Shown: piece after piece, positions 1 through 11,733 of the stretch
Numbering within the stretch: position 1 is the stretch's first letter
How the letters are laid out: the number at the start of each line of letters is the position of its first letter
Source: Thozetella sp. PMI_491
Lineage: Eukaryota > Ascomycota > Sordariomycetes > Chaetosphaeriales > Chaetosphaeriaceae
Assembly: GCA_021432635.1 (NCBI GenBank)
Contig: MU270129.1
Location: 1 to 59,345, forward strand
DNA length: 59,345 nucleotides
Direction of reading: 5' to 3'
The notes under the pieces: model-generated
The model's database searches: none
What the model was told of the DNA's origin: nothing
The model's input: only the letters and a program-made list of their open reading frames with translations
Program-made: the position numbers and the translations under genes

Positions 1-1353
1 CCCCCCCCCCCCCCCCATATGGGGGATCTCAGGGTTAGGGTCCAGGCTTACGTAAAAAGCACAGGACCTGTGCCTGTAGTGGACCCCAGACGCATTCTTA
101 TCCCTGCTCGGAGTAAATTACTCCGAAGCCGGCTGTAAGGATAAGCACAAGATCTGTGAACAAGAACTAACAATTAACGTTAGTTGTCGGTGATAGACAC
201 AATATTTCGTGTTAAAATTCACGGAGCCATAATATATCTCGAGACAATGATCCGGCCAATCGGCTAAAATTAGCAGCAGGGTTAAATTTAGACGCCGGAA
301 GCAAATGTTAAATGGCTAGATGTGCAGTGTACCGAAATCTATCACATACCTGGGTATACCGGAGAAACTGAAATCTATCAAATGTTAGCAGTTCTTTTAC
401 TGTAGCCAAGCAACCGCCGGCAGCGTTACCCCAAGCAGACTGAGACACCTCGCCGTGATGCAATAAGCAATAGGGGATGCATCGGATACCTTACAGTATT
501 GCCAGAGTTTATACATTGGTTGATCTTTGCATCCATTTGAAGCGTACCGTTGGCCTGAAACCTGACCCTTCTGATCAATTCAATTGGCACATTCTTTATC
601 TGTATAGGTTATATCGAATCCATTGATCGCACCGTCTCAATCAGTGCCGTAAACGTCTGTGACGCCACTGAAGACCAACCGGTTGCATACTTGCAGTAGT
701 CTGTTGAGCCAGTTGGCTCCGTCCAGGATCTTGATATGCTGATTGTATCCGCTCCTTACCTTCTTGTTGTCTGGAATAGCTATTAGAAACTTGCCATCAT
801 AGAACCTACCACGTGTCACAGCACGAACCACCTTGAGTTACCCAGCCAACAACCCCTGTACCTACTCCTGCTTGTTATTTAAACCTCTAGACATAGGATA
901 GGCCAAAGGGGAAACTCTCCTCTTTGTGCAACAACAAAGAGTCAACCTTGACACCACGAGAGAATGGAGAGGCAGCGAAGTGAGCGGTGATGGGCGGGTA
1001 TGATGGTTCCGGGGTTCATTCTGCTGTGGGAATGAATGTGTCTAGAGGTGATATACTTTTGAGAAAAAAAACCAAAAAACCAAAAGAAAAACCCCTAGAA
1101 ACAAAAAAATAGCTATTTGCGGTAAATGGACCGAACTTGTATTTGTCCTCTTTCAAGCAATTTGCTAAGGAGAAAAGAACCACTCTCTGGTTGCTCGATG
1201 GACTATGTGGGAATTGTTACGTCGATCTTGATAGACTTCGGAAAATTGGTGTGTGACTGCCTAAGTGGCGATTCGAATAATTAATTAAACCTGATAACTG
1301 CGTCTAAATCAACCAGGAGAAAGGAGTTCCTTATTTATAGCAACCTCACGTAA
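1..1353. other. 5' flank without a convincing gene
   Basis: The window opens with a run of 16 C followed by ordinary-looking intergenic DNA. A single TTAGGG-like unit occurs near base 35, too little to call a telomere. A minus-strand reading frame at 637-831 (64 codons) has no recognisable motif. An A-rich stretch lies around 1063-1110. I see no gene, RNA or repeat that I can support here. Confidence 0.5.
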
Positions 1354-2860
1354 TCAATGCTCCGTGCCGGGATCAGGGAGGCCGGGTTTACCATGATAAA
1401 TCGTCTTGGCTAATGACAATATTTTGCGTGCGCATACCCCGCGACAGAATTCTTCGTCTTCTTCCAATCTTTCACTCGCCAGTGTCCGCCTCGCAGGCCA
1501 GATCTGTCTTCCAGTTTCATTCTCCATCTTGACATGATTCTTGAGCGTTGGTCTTAGGATGCTAATAGTGCACAGCTTTCTCCATGTACGGATGCAGCGG
1601 GCCTGCAACATAGGTGTCGCTGTTTAGTCCAGGCTGTACATTATTTCCTGACCACTCTAGCCATACCTAAGTGTTAGCAATTTCCTGGAATAGATGTTTA
1701 TGTAGCTACCCGGAACATGTCTCAAGAGTAGGAGCGCAAATGCTTCCGATATTCGACAAAAAATGACAACGAAATCACTAAATACGGACTACCCTCGTTC
1801 TCAACCTGCTTAAATAAATCGACCTCCTCCTTGACTTAAGCGTCAGTCGGATGCTTGTTGCGGTATACTTCGTACCGCATGCGGGATGTAGTCGCCGAGG
1901 TCGGGATGATGAACATCATATAGAAGAAGTGTTGGGACATGGTCACGGAAGAATTGGGATACATGAAAGTCGGGCTGGCTGTAATGTTCCCGGCCTCCAT
2001 TTCTTCGCCAAGATAACGAATATAGCAAAGGTGTGTTTCAACGTCGAACTTGGTGTCCATTAATATGAGGGGCTATGCCGGGATGCGCAGTAGAGCAATG
2101 ATAGCACTGTTGAAAAGTGAGCCTTGAACTATTTAAAAGCAGAACCATAAGATGTTGTGTTCCTGCTTTAGAGGAGATACCAACCTCGTTGTAATTCTCT
2201 ACCAATGTCTTCCAATTAAAGGCACAGCCATCAAGAGACCAGCTATGATGAAACACGTAATCTTCCATATTGTAAAACTTGGTAATTCTCTCCTCAGTAT
2301 CTACTTCCTTAAACTGTTCGTCCCAGCTCACCACTGGTGTCATCGACGCGTCGAGATTGACCCAGAGGAACCCAAGGTGGTCAATATGCAAATGAAGCTT
2401 GTATAACGAATATTCGTCCTTGTTGAATTCAGTCTGGGGTATCATGTCGAATTTTGGCGCCTTGGCCAGGTTACCACTAAATCCATAGCTCCAGTCTTCG
2501 ACTGCAATGAAGCCTGTCAGCTGTTCAATGATAAAAAGAAAGCCCTAGCACATGGGAGGATTTACCGTGATATTTACATGCCAAGGATTTTACGGTACCC
2601 GACTCATCATGAACCAACGGAAAGGCCCTATGTCGGCAGACATTGAGGAAGGCATTAATGTTGCCTTTGCGATCGCGAAGGATAAAGAAGGGATATCCAG
2701 CGACTTCATAACGGGCATAATTTCCCAGCTCGGCGAAATGAAACTTGTGAGATACGATAAGCCATGTCTTTGAAAAGACTGTCCGGCGTTCCAACTCGTA
2801 GAAGTCTGGCTCCCGAAACCAAGATGCAGGAAGCGTGCTTAGGATCATGGTTCCGTTCAC
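1354..2860 (-). pseudogene. Rieske-type non-heme iron oxygenase, broken
   Basis: The first exon (2860 to about 2566) encodes an N-terminal Rieske domain with the [2Fe-2S] ligands C-x-H and C-x2-H in CRHRAFPLV...CKYH, 17 residues apart. After an intron the frame resumes with WSYGFSGNLAKAPKF and the catalytic-domain signature ENYNE plus CYHCSTAHPG, which holds the mononuclear-iron ligands of the carnitine/choline monooxygenase type. About ten codons later (near 2070) a one-base frameshift is needed to reach the next conserved block (HFFYMMFIIPTSATTS, YEVYRNK). That block ends at a TAA codon (about 1836) after which related sequence still reads on. Further C-terminal scraps (GPLHPYMEKA, GRQIWPA) lie near 1490-1605 in different frames. 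The family hydroxylates small substrates using electrons from a reductase. It is probably a dead gene, though single-base assembly errors could explain part of the damage. Confidence 0.8.
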
Positions 2861-3493
2861 CCCAGCTCAATATATGTGCACTTCTGGTGTATTGTACCAG
2901 CCAAACATTTCGACAACGCAGTCTCTTTACTTTCTATAAACGTTTGAGGCAGCATGCTCTGGAATCTCGGGGCCCGCGGCCCCCGTTACCCATCGCCTTC
3001 GCGTGATAAACTACCATAGGAGATCTCTGACTACCTAGTATCGGAGCAAACGAGAAATATTGCTCTGCAAGGCCCTTAGAATAGCCGATTGTTCTACAAG
3101 TGCGAGGTCCAATTAGAAGGTCTAAGAGTAAGTTCCCGCGGCGTCCGCAGAGTCATCTGCGCCAAGTCCAGTGCCTAAGGTGCCGAATTTCCGACATAGC
3201 CTTGCTGACTTGGCTACACCCTTCGCATAATTACCAGGAAAATCTCTTTCGAAATCAATTTTAATAAGTGAAAATTGAGTTTGAAAGTCTAGCAAGTTTC
3301 TCTCATAACCTGCATTTATAGTGCGTGTTTGGGTTGTACGCTTTATTTAATTCACTAGCGATGCATATGATCCCTTTATATCTCCTCTGCTATTTAATGT
3401 GGTTGTTTGCTTGTGCTAGTGACCTGCTCCGGAAGTATAACCTTATACTTACAATTACATATTTGTATAGATATATATAATCTCCGGTAAGTA

Positions 3494-5470
3494 TTATTGA
3501 GTCTTGCCCCTGAAATCCTTGGGATGGGACTCGACGTGATCGACAGAAGCCCTCAACTCTATACCTTTTTCTTTGGACACGGGCTCGCTGTGTATGTTGT
3601 ATTCGAATGCAGCGGCTGCGCGTTGGCGACCTTCTTTTACGCCGTAGTCGAAGACAAGAGCAACCTCTTCGATAGATAGCTTTTTGGTCTCTGGGTAGCA
3701 GAAGTAGATGAGTGCGACATAACAGCAATCGACGGCGATATATACGGCATAGTACTTCCATGTCAGAGCTGCGAGCGCTATAGGGTTGACAAACTGGTTA
3801 AAAGCATTGGCTAGATTCTGGGTTAGGGTATAGATCGCTAGTCCTTTGGTGCGAAGGTTGAATGGCATGATCTCGACGACATAGGAGTAGTTGAGTGGCG
3901 TCCATGCGATGTCGTAGGAGGCGAAGAAAAGGAATAGAAAAGGAATGACAGCGATACCAAGGTTGGAGTTCCCAGTCGTAGTAAAGCCAGCAGAAAAGCC
4001 CATGACAAACCCGTAGCAGATGATCATGCCAATTGTCGAAATGAGAAAAAGTGGACGGCGACCAAATTTGTCGATATTGATCCCGGCGGTCAGGGCAATG
4101 ATCAAGTTCCAGAAATTCAGCCCGGCGTTGATAGACACGAGCTGGATGGGCTTAGTAACACCAACTGTTCTTAAGACTGGCGAAAGATAACTGGAAAAGA
4201 GTATGTTAGCAATTTGCCCACTCTCTGGGCAAGCGAAAGATGACTGGGCGTACTAGGAAACAATGCCAATCCCAACCCAATTGCAACCAATAGCAATAGA
4301 GGTGGAAACCAATAGCCTCTTCTGATTTGCCCTCGTTCTAAAGAAATCCAACTTAAAGAGGTTAGCAAGTCGCACACTATAGATATTCACCATTAGACTC
4401 ACGTAAGAAGATTTACGATCCGTCTCTTCTTTCTCTAGCGCATACTCAATCTCTCGAAGTTCCCAGACGACTAACGGGTCGTTTACGTCGCCGTTTGCAT
4501 GAAACCTCGCTAGCATTTGGAGAGCTTCTGCGTTCTTCCCTTTCTTCACCAGGAAGCGAGGAGATTCGGGAGCTTTGATGAGAATGGCGAGAACAATCAG
4601 TGGCCCGATGATCTGAACCATACAGGGAAGCCGCCATCCCCATTCGCCCGGAATATAGAGTCCAATAACTACGTAAATGCCGGGGTAAGTCGCTGAAAGA
4701 GAAGATTGCCACTTCACGGTTTACCACTCACTGCACATTATGGCGCTTACCAAGGCACCGAGAAAGTAGACGCCATAGTACATATGACCTAGTGGGGAGC
4801 GGAGTCGCGGATGGGCACTTTCCTGGAGGAGAGTTGGAGCGCCAATCTTGGTTATCGAACCACCGATGCCAATGACAACGCGTGCTAGAAGTGCCGCAGA
4901 TTTAGAACCACTTTGACAACCACTTTGACTGTAGCAATGGTGGACAGCCCAAGTTCACTCACAAACGAGATACTGGATAGTATTCCCCGATAACGCGTTC
5001 CACACACCCCCGGCGAGAAGGATCACGGACCCGACGATGACACACCACTTGCGGCCGAAGGTTCCACAGATCCACGCAGCTGGAAAACCGAGAAGAACCC
5101 CCGGGAGGAAGATGCATGCTGATATGAGACCGAGCCATGAACCCGAAGGGCTGTTGAAATACTCGGCCCACTGGGGGAGGGCTTGGAGGCCATTGAGAAG
5201 AGACTGGTCATCTAGACATGGGATTAGGTAAGCTCTGTTAGCTAAAGGCTGCCGAGGGGCAAGCATACAGCCTAGATAAAAGGGACATAGCAGAGAGCCG
5301 AGACAGTAGAAGACATTGAGCCGCAAGGACGGATCCTTCCACCAGAATTGTGCAGTGTTGTCTATTAGCCCGGAGGTCAGTAAGCTGACTATGAGCTATT
5401 TGGGAATGTTTAGCAGGGTTAATTTACTAGGGATGTCTTCAAACGTTGCATGGGTCGAGTCGCCTGCCAT
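3494..5470 (-). CDS. MFS sugar/lactose-permease-like transporter
   Basis: Intact 540-aa major facilitator of the fungal sugar transporter family. I place seven exons: 5470-5428, 5361-5269, 5211-4963, 4884-4732, 4692-4403, 4351-4254 and 4190-3494. The sum is exactly 541 codons. The splices restore family landmarks: NTAQFWWKDPSLR, GYDQSLLNGLQALPQW, SRVVIGIGGSI, PESPRFLVKKGK in the central loop, DKFGRRPLF, and PETKKLSIEEVALVFDYG before the hydrophilic tail. The protein would sit in the plasma membrane with 12 helices and import a sugar or related small molecule by proton symport; the substrate cannot be read from sequence. Intron 1 carries a good TACTGAC branch site. The fourth intron (4731-4693) would be only 39 nt, so that boundary is the least certain. 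The gene lies about 630 bp upstream of the broken Rieske gene on the same strand. Confidence 0.88.
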
Positions 5471-7481
5471 GGTAGAGAACACTACTCCGGAGACGAAGAT
5501 GGTATAAGAAAAATACTTTAGAATTCCGTAGCCTAGAGACCCTCTGCTGCTCTGAAGTATAATAAACAGTAGACAACCGCGAGGGTGGGGAGTCCGATTT
5601 CTTAAATGGCCGGCATTCGGCGCTACCGGAAGTTGGATAGCCGGAGGCCGGCCGAGGCGGGTCCCGGCAGAACGCCGAAAATGTAATAGTCCCAGGCTAG
5701 TAGGCGCCGGCATCTTTTAGGAACTTGGAAGCTTTATAACTATAGGGAAGTATGGGGAAGTGCGGAGGATTTTTAGCGTATTCCCTCTTTCTACGGCTTC
5801 ATTTTCCGAATTCTCGGAAAATCAGAGAGCGTCTGTAGGTTGCTGCCCGTACGAAGGTGTACGCTTTCTCAACATGCGGTTATTCACAGTAAATAACTTT
5901 TCAATGTTATAGGTCAAGTTGTAGGGTACAGTCCGACAGTGACAGTCTATCTCCTAACCCCCCTTTCTTGCCTCTATAATCCATGACGTTACTTTTATCC
6001 TTGTTACCTATTGAATATGGCCAAATTGTGAATTGGCTGAATTCGAGATCCCCCTTCACTGTTACATGAAGTGATCAGTGTAGGCGGTTAGCCATCTATC
6101 CAAGTCAAGCTACACTAGCACTCAGTGTATCCGAAGTCAACATTGTATACACCGCCTCATTCGACATGGCGGTTGTGACTTGCAAGGGTTTCTGTAGAGA
6201 TTTGCTAACCAAGATAAGGTTAGGAAGCCTAAGTGATTGCCCGGGGTCATTCCAATGAGAGAGACTCCGAGTTTGAGGGGAGTACAAGAAGCAACTCGAG
6301 AAATACGAAGCAAGCCAATATTAGTGTTAATGCGGGGTTTTAATACAACCCAAGAGCAGATGCGGTAACACACCAATGAGAAATTAGATAGTGTAATATA
6401 GATGATGAGATAAGGCAAAAGCTACCGCGTTTCCGCTGTACATGCTGACATTCATACCTCCGAGGATCCAAAATCGGCTGGATCCATCTCAAGCGATTTC
6501 TAGTAAAGACCTCAACAACGGACTTGAACTTCTCACTTTCGTCCGATGATACCAGGATACCCCGTGCTAGTTCGATATAAAAGCCCACCACAGCACCACA
6601 GCTGTGGTTCGTAATCTCATTCCCGTTATCGGCAACTTTGGTGTACGTCTGTAATTTCCCAGAGATGACCTTGAGCGTATCCCAGGGGTGGATGATATTG
6701 AGTGCGAAAGCAGCTCCGGTAAGCTTGCGCTCATCCTTACAGTGGCAGATGAACTTAAGAACCGGGTTGGAATTTGAATTCGATAACACGATTTGTGAGG
6801 ACAGTGGGATTGGGACTGCGGGGCTAAGAGGCCACGGCTTACTCCTTGCCCGAATCAAAATAGTTGCCAAGAAAAGCCGTGAAACTAGATGTCTAGCCAA
6901 TTATAAAAAATAGTGAAGCTGCGGTATACTAGAAGCGTAAGCAGGTTCCGGCTCACCTGGAGCATGATTACCTTACTTATCCATGACTTCTATGATTGGT
7001 CATTCGGATGGATAGTTGAACCACCTAACCTGATCCCACTCCGTTTATCCCCCGTCTCCGAAAACCATTCCGATTATTGAGGGATGTAACGGATTTAGAT
7101 ATGACAGTAACCATTCAATCGCAATCCTTCAAACATTGATTCCCGAGATGTTCCCAGTGAGAGCATGAGAATACAAGAACACCATATGAGACTCATACGA
7201 GTCCCTAGCGGACCAGGGAGTGATTCTAGTGGAAGTGCGACGTACTAGCCCACTAGGATACCAGTCTGCGGCTCCACTGCAGAAGAGGGAATCTCTCTAC
7301 CGCAAGTGCGAGTCTTGCTGTCACCGGGGTTATACGGATACGACGTCCTCACCCCCCAAACCTATCACGATTGCCAACCAAATCTCCTACGAACCCTATA
7401 TACCCCTATATTACAACTATCTCTTCCACATCCTTTGCTAGCTACAATAAAGGGCACCCAACCCTATGAACACACATGCTC
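5471..7481. other. intergenic region with one doubtful ORF
   Basis: Apart from the open frame at 6340-6900, listed separately, nothing here looks like a gene, RNA or mobile element. The 5' end holds the promoter of the sugar transporter. Confidence 0.45.
6340..6900 (-). CDS. hypothetical ORF, unrecognised
   Basis: An open frame of 186 codons with no ATG in its first half; the frame opens at a TTG, so if real it is an internal exon or has an undetected 5' exon. The middle part looks protein-like, with a hydrophobic segment GAVVGFYIELARGILVS followed by charged SDESEKF and RNRLRWIQPILDPRRY. I do not recognise a family. It could be a fragment of a decayed gene or a chance reading frame. Confidence 0.25.
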   Translation of the reverse strand: MARHLVSRLFLATILIRARSKPWPLSPAVPIPLSSQIVLSNSNSNPVLKFICHCKDERKLTGAAFALNIIHPWDTLKVISGKLQTYTKVADNGNEITNHSCGAVVGFYIELARGILVSSDESEKFKSVVEVFTRNRLRWIQPILDPRRYECQHVQRKRGSFCLISSSILHYLISHWCVTASALGLY

Positions 7482-8203
7482 TCAGCAGGAAGCGGAGTCA
7501 ATAATGACATTCCAGTTCTGCAAAAACTGTGCGAATACCTGGCCATTCAAAACCCCACCCTGTAGATTGGCCCAATCTGGACAGTTATCCAAAATAGCTT
7601 GTGCACCAGCAGCAATACTAGCAAACCCAGGAAGAGAAAGCGACACAGTCTCCTAAATAGAAGTCAGTTTATGAGTACATACCTAACACACCGATTGAGG
7701 TTGCACACATACATCATTGCACCACCAGATGGCACTTTGATAAGAGCAGCTAACTCTCCCGCAGTTACCAGGACCAGGGCCGTTAGTTGGGGTTCCCGAA
7801 ATACTATTGAGGTACGCAACACCATCCCGTATCGCGCTCCTCCGCGCTACGTACCATTCCGAGATCCTAATGTTACACAGGATACCGGTAAATGGGACAG
7901 AAAGGCGCTTGTGGGGTAAACCCGACTCAGATAGATTAAAATCATTCTTCCAATTCGGGTTGATGGCAGATATGTTAGCAACAATCTCCTGGACGGTCCC
8001 GGTAACATTTGTTTTGGATCCTCCAGGTGCTGTCTCTATCTCCCAGGTAAAATCGGTGACGCCGTATCCAGGAATCGGAGCTGTAGTGGCTTGGATCTAA
8101 AAATGACGTATTAATCCCCTCATTCCTGATGCAATGCAAAAGGATAACTCACCTTGGCCAAAAGAATTGCAGATATAATGCAAATTAAAGTAACCATATG
8201 CAT
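7482..8203 (-). CDS. small secreted protein, WWCND family, unknown function
   Basis: Three exons (8203-8153, 8096-7713, 7652-7482) give a 201-aa protein that starts with a signal peptide, MHMVTLICIISAILLAK. Introns of 56 and 60 nt have standard GT-AG ends. The mature protein contains PGYGVTDFTWEI near the N-terminus and a conserved core GPGPGNCGRVSCSYQSAIWW followed by CND, then a short C-terminal domain ending in a Cys. I recall this pattern from a common group of secreted fungal proteins of unknown function, present in many plant- and soil-associated ascomycetes. Two Cys in the core, one in the linker and two near the C-terminus suggest disulfide bonds outside the cell. The gene appears complete. 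Its role (effector, antimicrobial, wall protein) cannot be decided from sequence. Confidence 0.8.
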
Positions 8204-11200
8204 GTTGAGGGCGACGGGTGGAGGAGTCCAGAAATAAATAAAATATATGGCTTCAGATGTAGGAGTCTAATATGACCATGGCGAAGAAAGATGAAGATAA
8301 ATCTGGGCAATCAGCCAAACATATATATATATATGTGCAGTCTCTACTCGACAGCTTATTGAAAGTCAACGTTTTCGAGGAATATTCCAAAGCATCAAGT
8401 GGATAGGAAAATTGCCAGTCCTTTCTTCGCCTCCATTGGCTGAATTTCAGCTCTCAGATGTATTCTAGGCAAAATAAGAAAGAAAAAAAATGAATAAAAA
8501 ATGAATAAAATTCTCTTTTTTTTCAATTTTTTTTCTTTCATGCGTAGTTAGCGCTAAAAAGTTTGTTGCATAGTGCTAAAAAGTTTGGTGCAGTGCCACA
8601 GCAATACAGGTGGGTCCAAATGCCTGGACCCCACCTGCCAGTTGCAGGGTATCATCATCTATTATCGTCAGCAGAAGGTAAAGCTATCAGCTTTCAAGAG
8701 CCGGGCAAGCCACAGCTCATCAGGCGCGAGTGAATCTAAAGCTTTGGAAGTATTTAAACTTACTCGGATAGGTGATCGGCATTTAGCATTGGGTTGGTAT
8801 ACCTATACACGCTGGACGCGTAGATACCCGGCAAGAGGAACTAATAGAGACTAATAGCCAACATGACTATCTACTCAAGTGTGGTAATATTTGCTACGCG
8901 TTATGTTATGGTTGCCAACAGGTTGTACGAGGCGCTTGGCGTTGAGTTGCTATCGCCGTAAAGCTAGAGGTTGTGTGAGAACAAGAGGGGGTTCAGGGTC
9001 CAGAATAGCAACTCATGATATGAACAACGAGCAGTAGACGCATTTGTAACAGCCATTATTTGCCTACGGTATTAAAGAACATAGTGATAACACGGGTCTT
9101 TCCAGACTGTGAAAAATAGTCGTATCCAACTAGTACATTGCAGGAATCCACATATACCGTGACCGGTAAAACGTTTTGATGGAGAATATCCCACTGGTGC
9201 GTCTTGAGTTAGACCGGTTCTGCGGCTTCGTGCACTTTAGCTTGAGGATACATGGAGCATAGGCGATTCACTGCTAACACAGCTCCATCAATCAAATTTC
9301 TGTAGGCCAGCCCCGCGAAGACAGCTTCAGCCAAGACAAGAAAAGTCGGCAGATATGAGTGGGAAGTTCGATTTAACGTAGCCTCTCCACACGCTTGGAT
9401 TCTCACTGCCGACCGTGTACGTCGTTAGGATATTGTCTATAACACCATCTACCGTCACTTTGGCGTAGTTGAAGAGCAAGGCCGTAAGTACAGCTTCATA
9501 CGCCTGATCTACGCGAACTTAGCCTTCAGAGGGGTTGTTGTAGATATATCTAAAGGTAATGTGAGAGAGGTTCTGATTCCTGGATGTACGAGGAAGTCGT
9601 AGCATCAAGAATCGTTATATGCACCTAGATCACGAACCGCTAAAGTGTACCATTTGCCCTGTAAGAAGCTAATGTTGAACTCCGCTATGACAGAAGTAGG
9701 CTGGGGCTGCTAAAACTGAGAGGAAAACTCGACCACAGAAGGTGGGAACGGCGTGCGGGTTAAGGCACCTCAGGAGAGCATAGCTATGCTCGGCGAGGGT
9801 GCCAAACTACTGGTACAGGTCAGGGGCAGTATCTACGGGCAATCAAGCTGGCAGAAAGAGAAGGGCATCTAGTAGCCGCATCAATTTTCAGAATGCAAAG
9901 AGAGCGTAGTCGATCAGATGAGATGTGACATCAAAACAATGAATCGCTGCTATATTTTGACGAGATTTGTGCATCGGAATGTTCTGGCTCGGACTGCGGA
10001 AATACCCGTCTTTCTTCTAACTCGCAATTTTGCTATTACTGCGATGAGGACAATGATATGTAACCGCCTTAACTTTGATACAATACCTAGGTATAAGCCT
10101 ATGATTGCTGATTCCCGCCAATCTATTCCTACACTTCGCCGATGCTAACTCGCTGTGCTATATAAAAGATATAGCCGAAGGCTTCTATTGTGAGCTAGAT
10201 GGGCCATTACAAGCCAAATGGGCCACGTCAGCTACTAGGGCCACGCCACCCGCCAGTTAGTTCTACAGGGGCCAATCCGTAGTCTAGGTCCTATAGAATC
10301 GGCGGTTTTTATGGGGTCGGAGGCGATATTAGTGTGGTATTTGTTCTTACGCCCTCCTTATTCTAAGATACCAATTGCCAGTCTTGAACTTCCATCCTGT
10401 GACAGCATACCATGTTACGGGCCGTGCTGCGCAGACAGGAATGCCGATACCTAGTTCCCGACTGCTTATCTAGATGAGACGCGTGGAAGTTAGGACTAAA
10501 TCCGGATAAGATCATCTGAGAAAGAGGTGGAAGAATATGCTAAGTCTAAACTTGAGGAGGCAGAACCTGAAGCTACGACACAGCAACAGGTTTACTCAGG
10601 GAGGTAACAGATGTAGAACACACAATTACCCCGCGAGGTTTAGATTACAGCAAAGTAATGGAAGGCCGATTATTTGTGACTTGAGTTCTGGAGTACTTGC
10701 TTACCGGATGAGAGAAGCATGTATCTCAAGTCGAAGCTGACACATGACACACAAGGTTTGTTCGATGGTTGGAGAAAGGCGCGGCTCCATGCATGTATCT
10801 TCTAGTCACTGCCTACCTATGTGTAGTTCAATTCCATCATTAGAATCTGTGTTGCCTTAGAGAGCGGAGTCTATCTCCTTTAGCTATGCTTGGTTTTTAT
10901 TCCGTAAAGGTTGATAATACGCATTAAGTAAATTAGTGTTATTTGTATTCTATAATCCTCAAACAGCCCAAATCATGCACTGCCACAGTTTTATGGCGAC
11001 CAAAGCCCTATAATTAATGGGAAGTAAGGAGCAGATAATAGAGTCATAATCAATAAGAACCAAGAGAGCAGCCAAGCCAGGATGCATGCATGTATGCCCG
11101 CCCCATGGCAAGTCATGAGAGGGTAGGTACCTTACCTAAGGTATATAGGTACTACTTGATTTACGTCTTAGTCGGCTGACTGTGTTCATTGCTGGCTTCC

Positions 11201-11733
11201 CGGTGCGGACTCTGTAGGCGCACCAGTGCCACTCAAGGGCTTCATTAGAGCTGCAATCCCCGATATTTCAACTGAATCTCTTCAAGCATAACTGATGCAA
11301 AAGTTCTCAAGCACGGAAACTTTGGTAGTCTACAAGGTATGCTAGCTGATCTGTCGTAGATAAGAGGTCTGCTTGACCATAATGGCAATATCCCCACAAC
11401 CAGAGTTGTTTCTGGTTTCTTTCGAATCACGTGATAGCAGCAAAGTAGTAATCCGAGGCTGTGGAATGCGAAGTACCCAGCACCTGCAGACTCTTATCTG
11501 CCGCTCCCCCAATCCTGGACGCCACGTGAACGCCGAAGCCGCAGGATCTGATACGACATTGGCCGGAACCCCTTTGGTTTGATTACCCCTGAATTCCCGG
11601 CCACGTCGAACTATCCTGAAGATGTCGGAGTCACCATTTTCAATATTTCAAGAGAGCTGAAGGCGTGACCGCTTCGGGTGCGCCCAATCTACAGAGATTC
11701 GAGGAAATCTTCTCTGTTTCGCCGCAATTTACA
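8204..11733. other. long intergenic region
   Basis: About 3.5 kb without a supportable gene. It contains an (AT)n stretch at about 8320-8335, an A/T homopolymer patch at 8480-8540, a 22-bp tandem duplication (8551-8594) and a small hairpin (8607-8636). Short open frames at 9209-9406, 9918-10148 and 10537-10740 show no motif or splice logic. The TACCTTACCTAAGGTA-like run near 11128 is a kind of simple motif common in mould intergenic DNA. Confidence 0.4.
8551..8636. repeat. 22-bp tandem duplication plus hairpin
   Basis: Two head-to-tail copies of a 22-bp unit containing GCTAAAAAGTTTG run from 8551 to 8594. Directly after lies an inverted pair (CAGGTGGGTCC at 8607, GGACCCCACCTG ending at 8636) separated by 7 bp. 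This may be the worn end of a small transposable element or simply a local repeat. Confidence 0.5.

Noticed and set aside
20..50. TTAGGG-like telomere sequence at the window start
   Set aside because: Only one full unit with an irregular neighbour; a telomere would show many tandem copies.
7220..8100. Plus-strand frames over the secreted protein gene
   Set aside because: The minus-strand reading has a signal peptide, two clean introns and family motifs; the plus frames do not.
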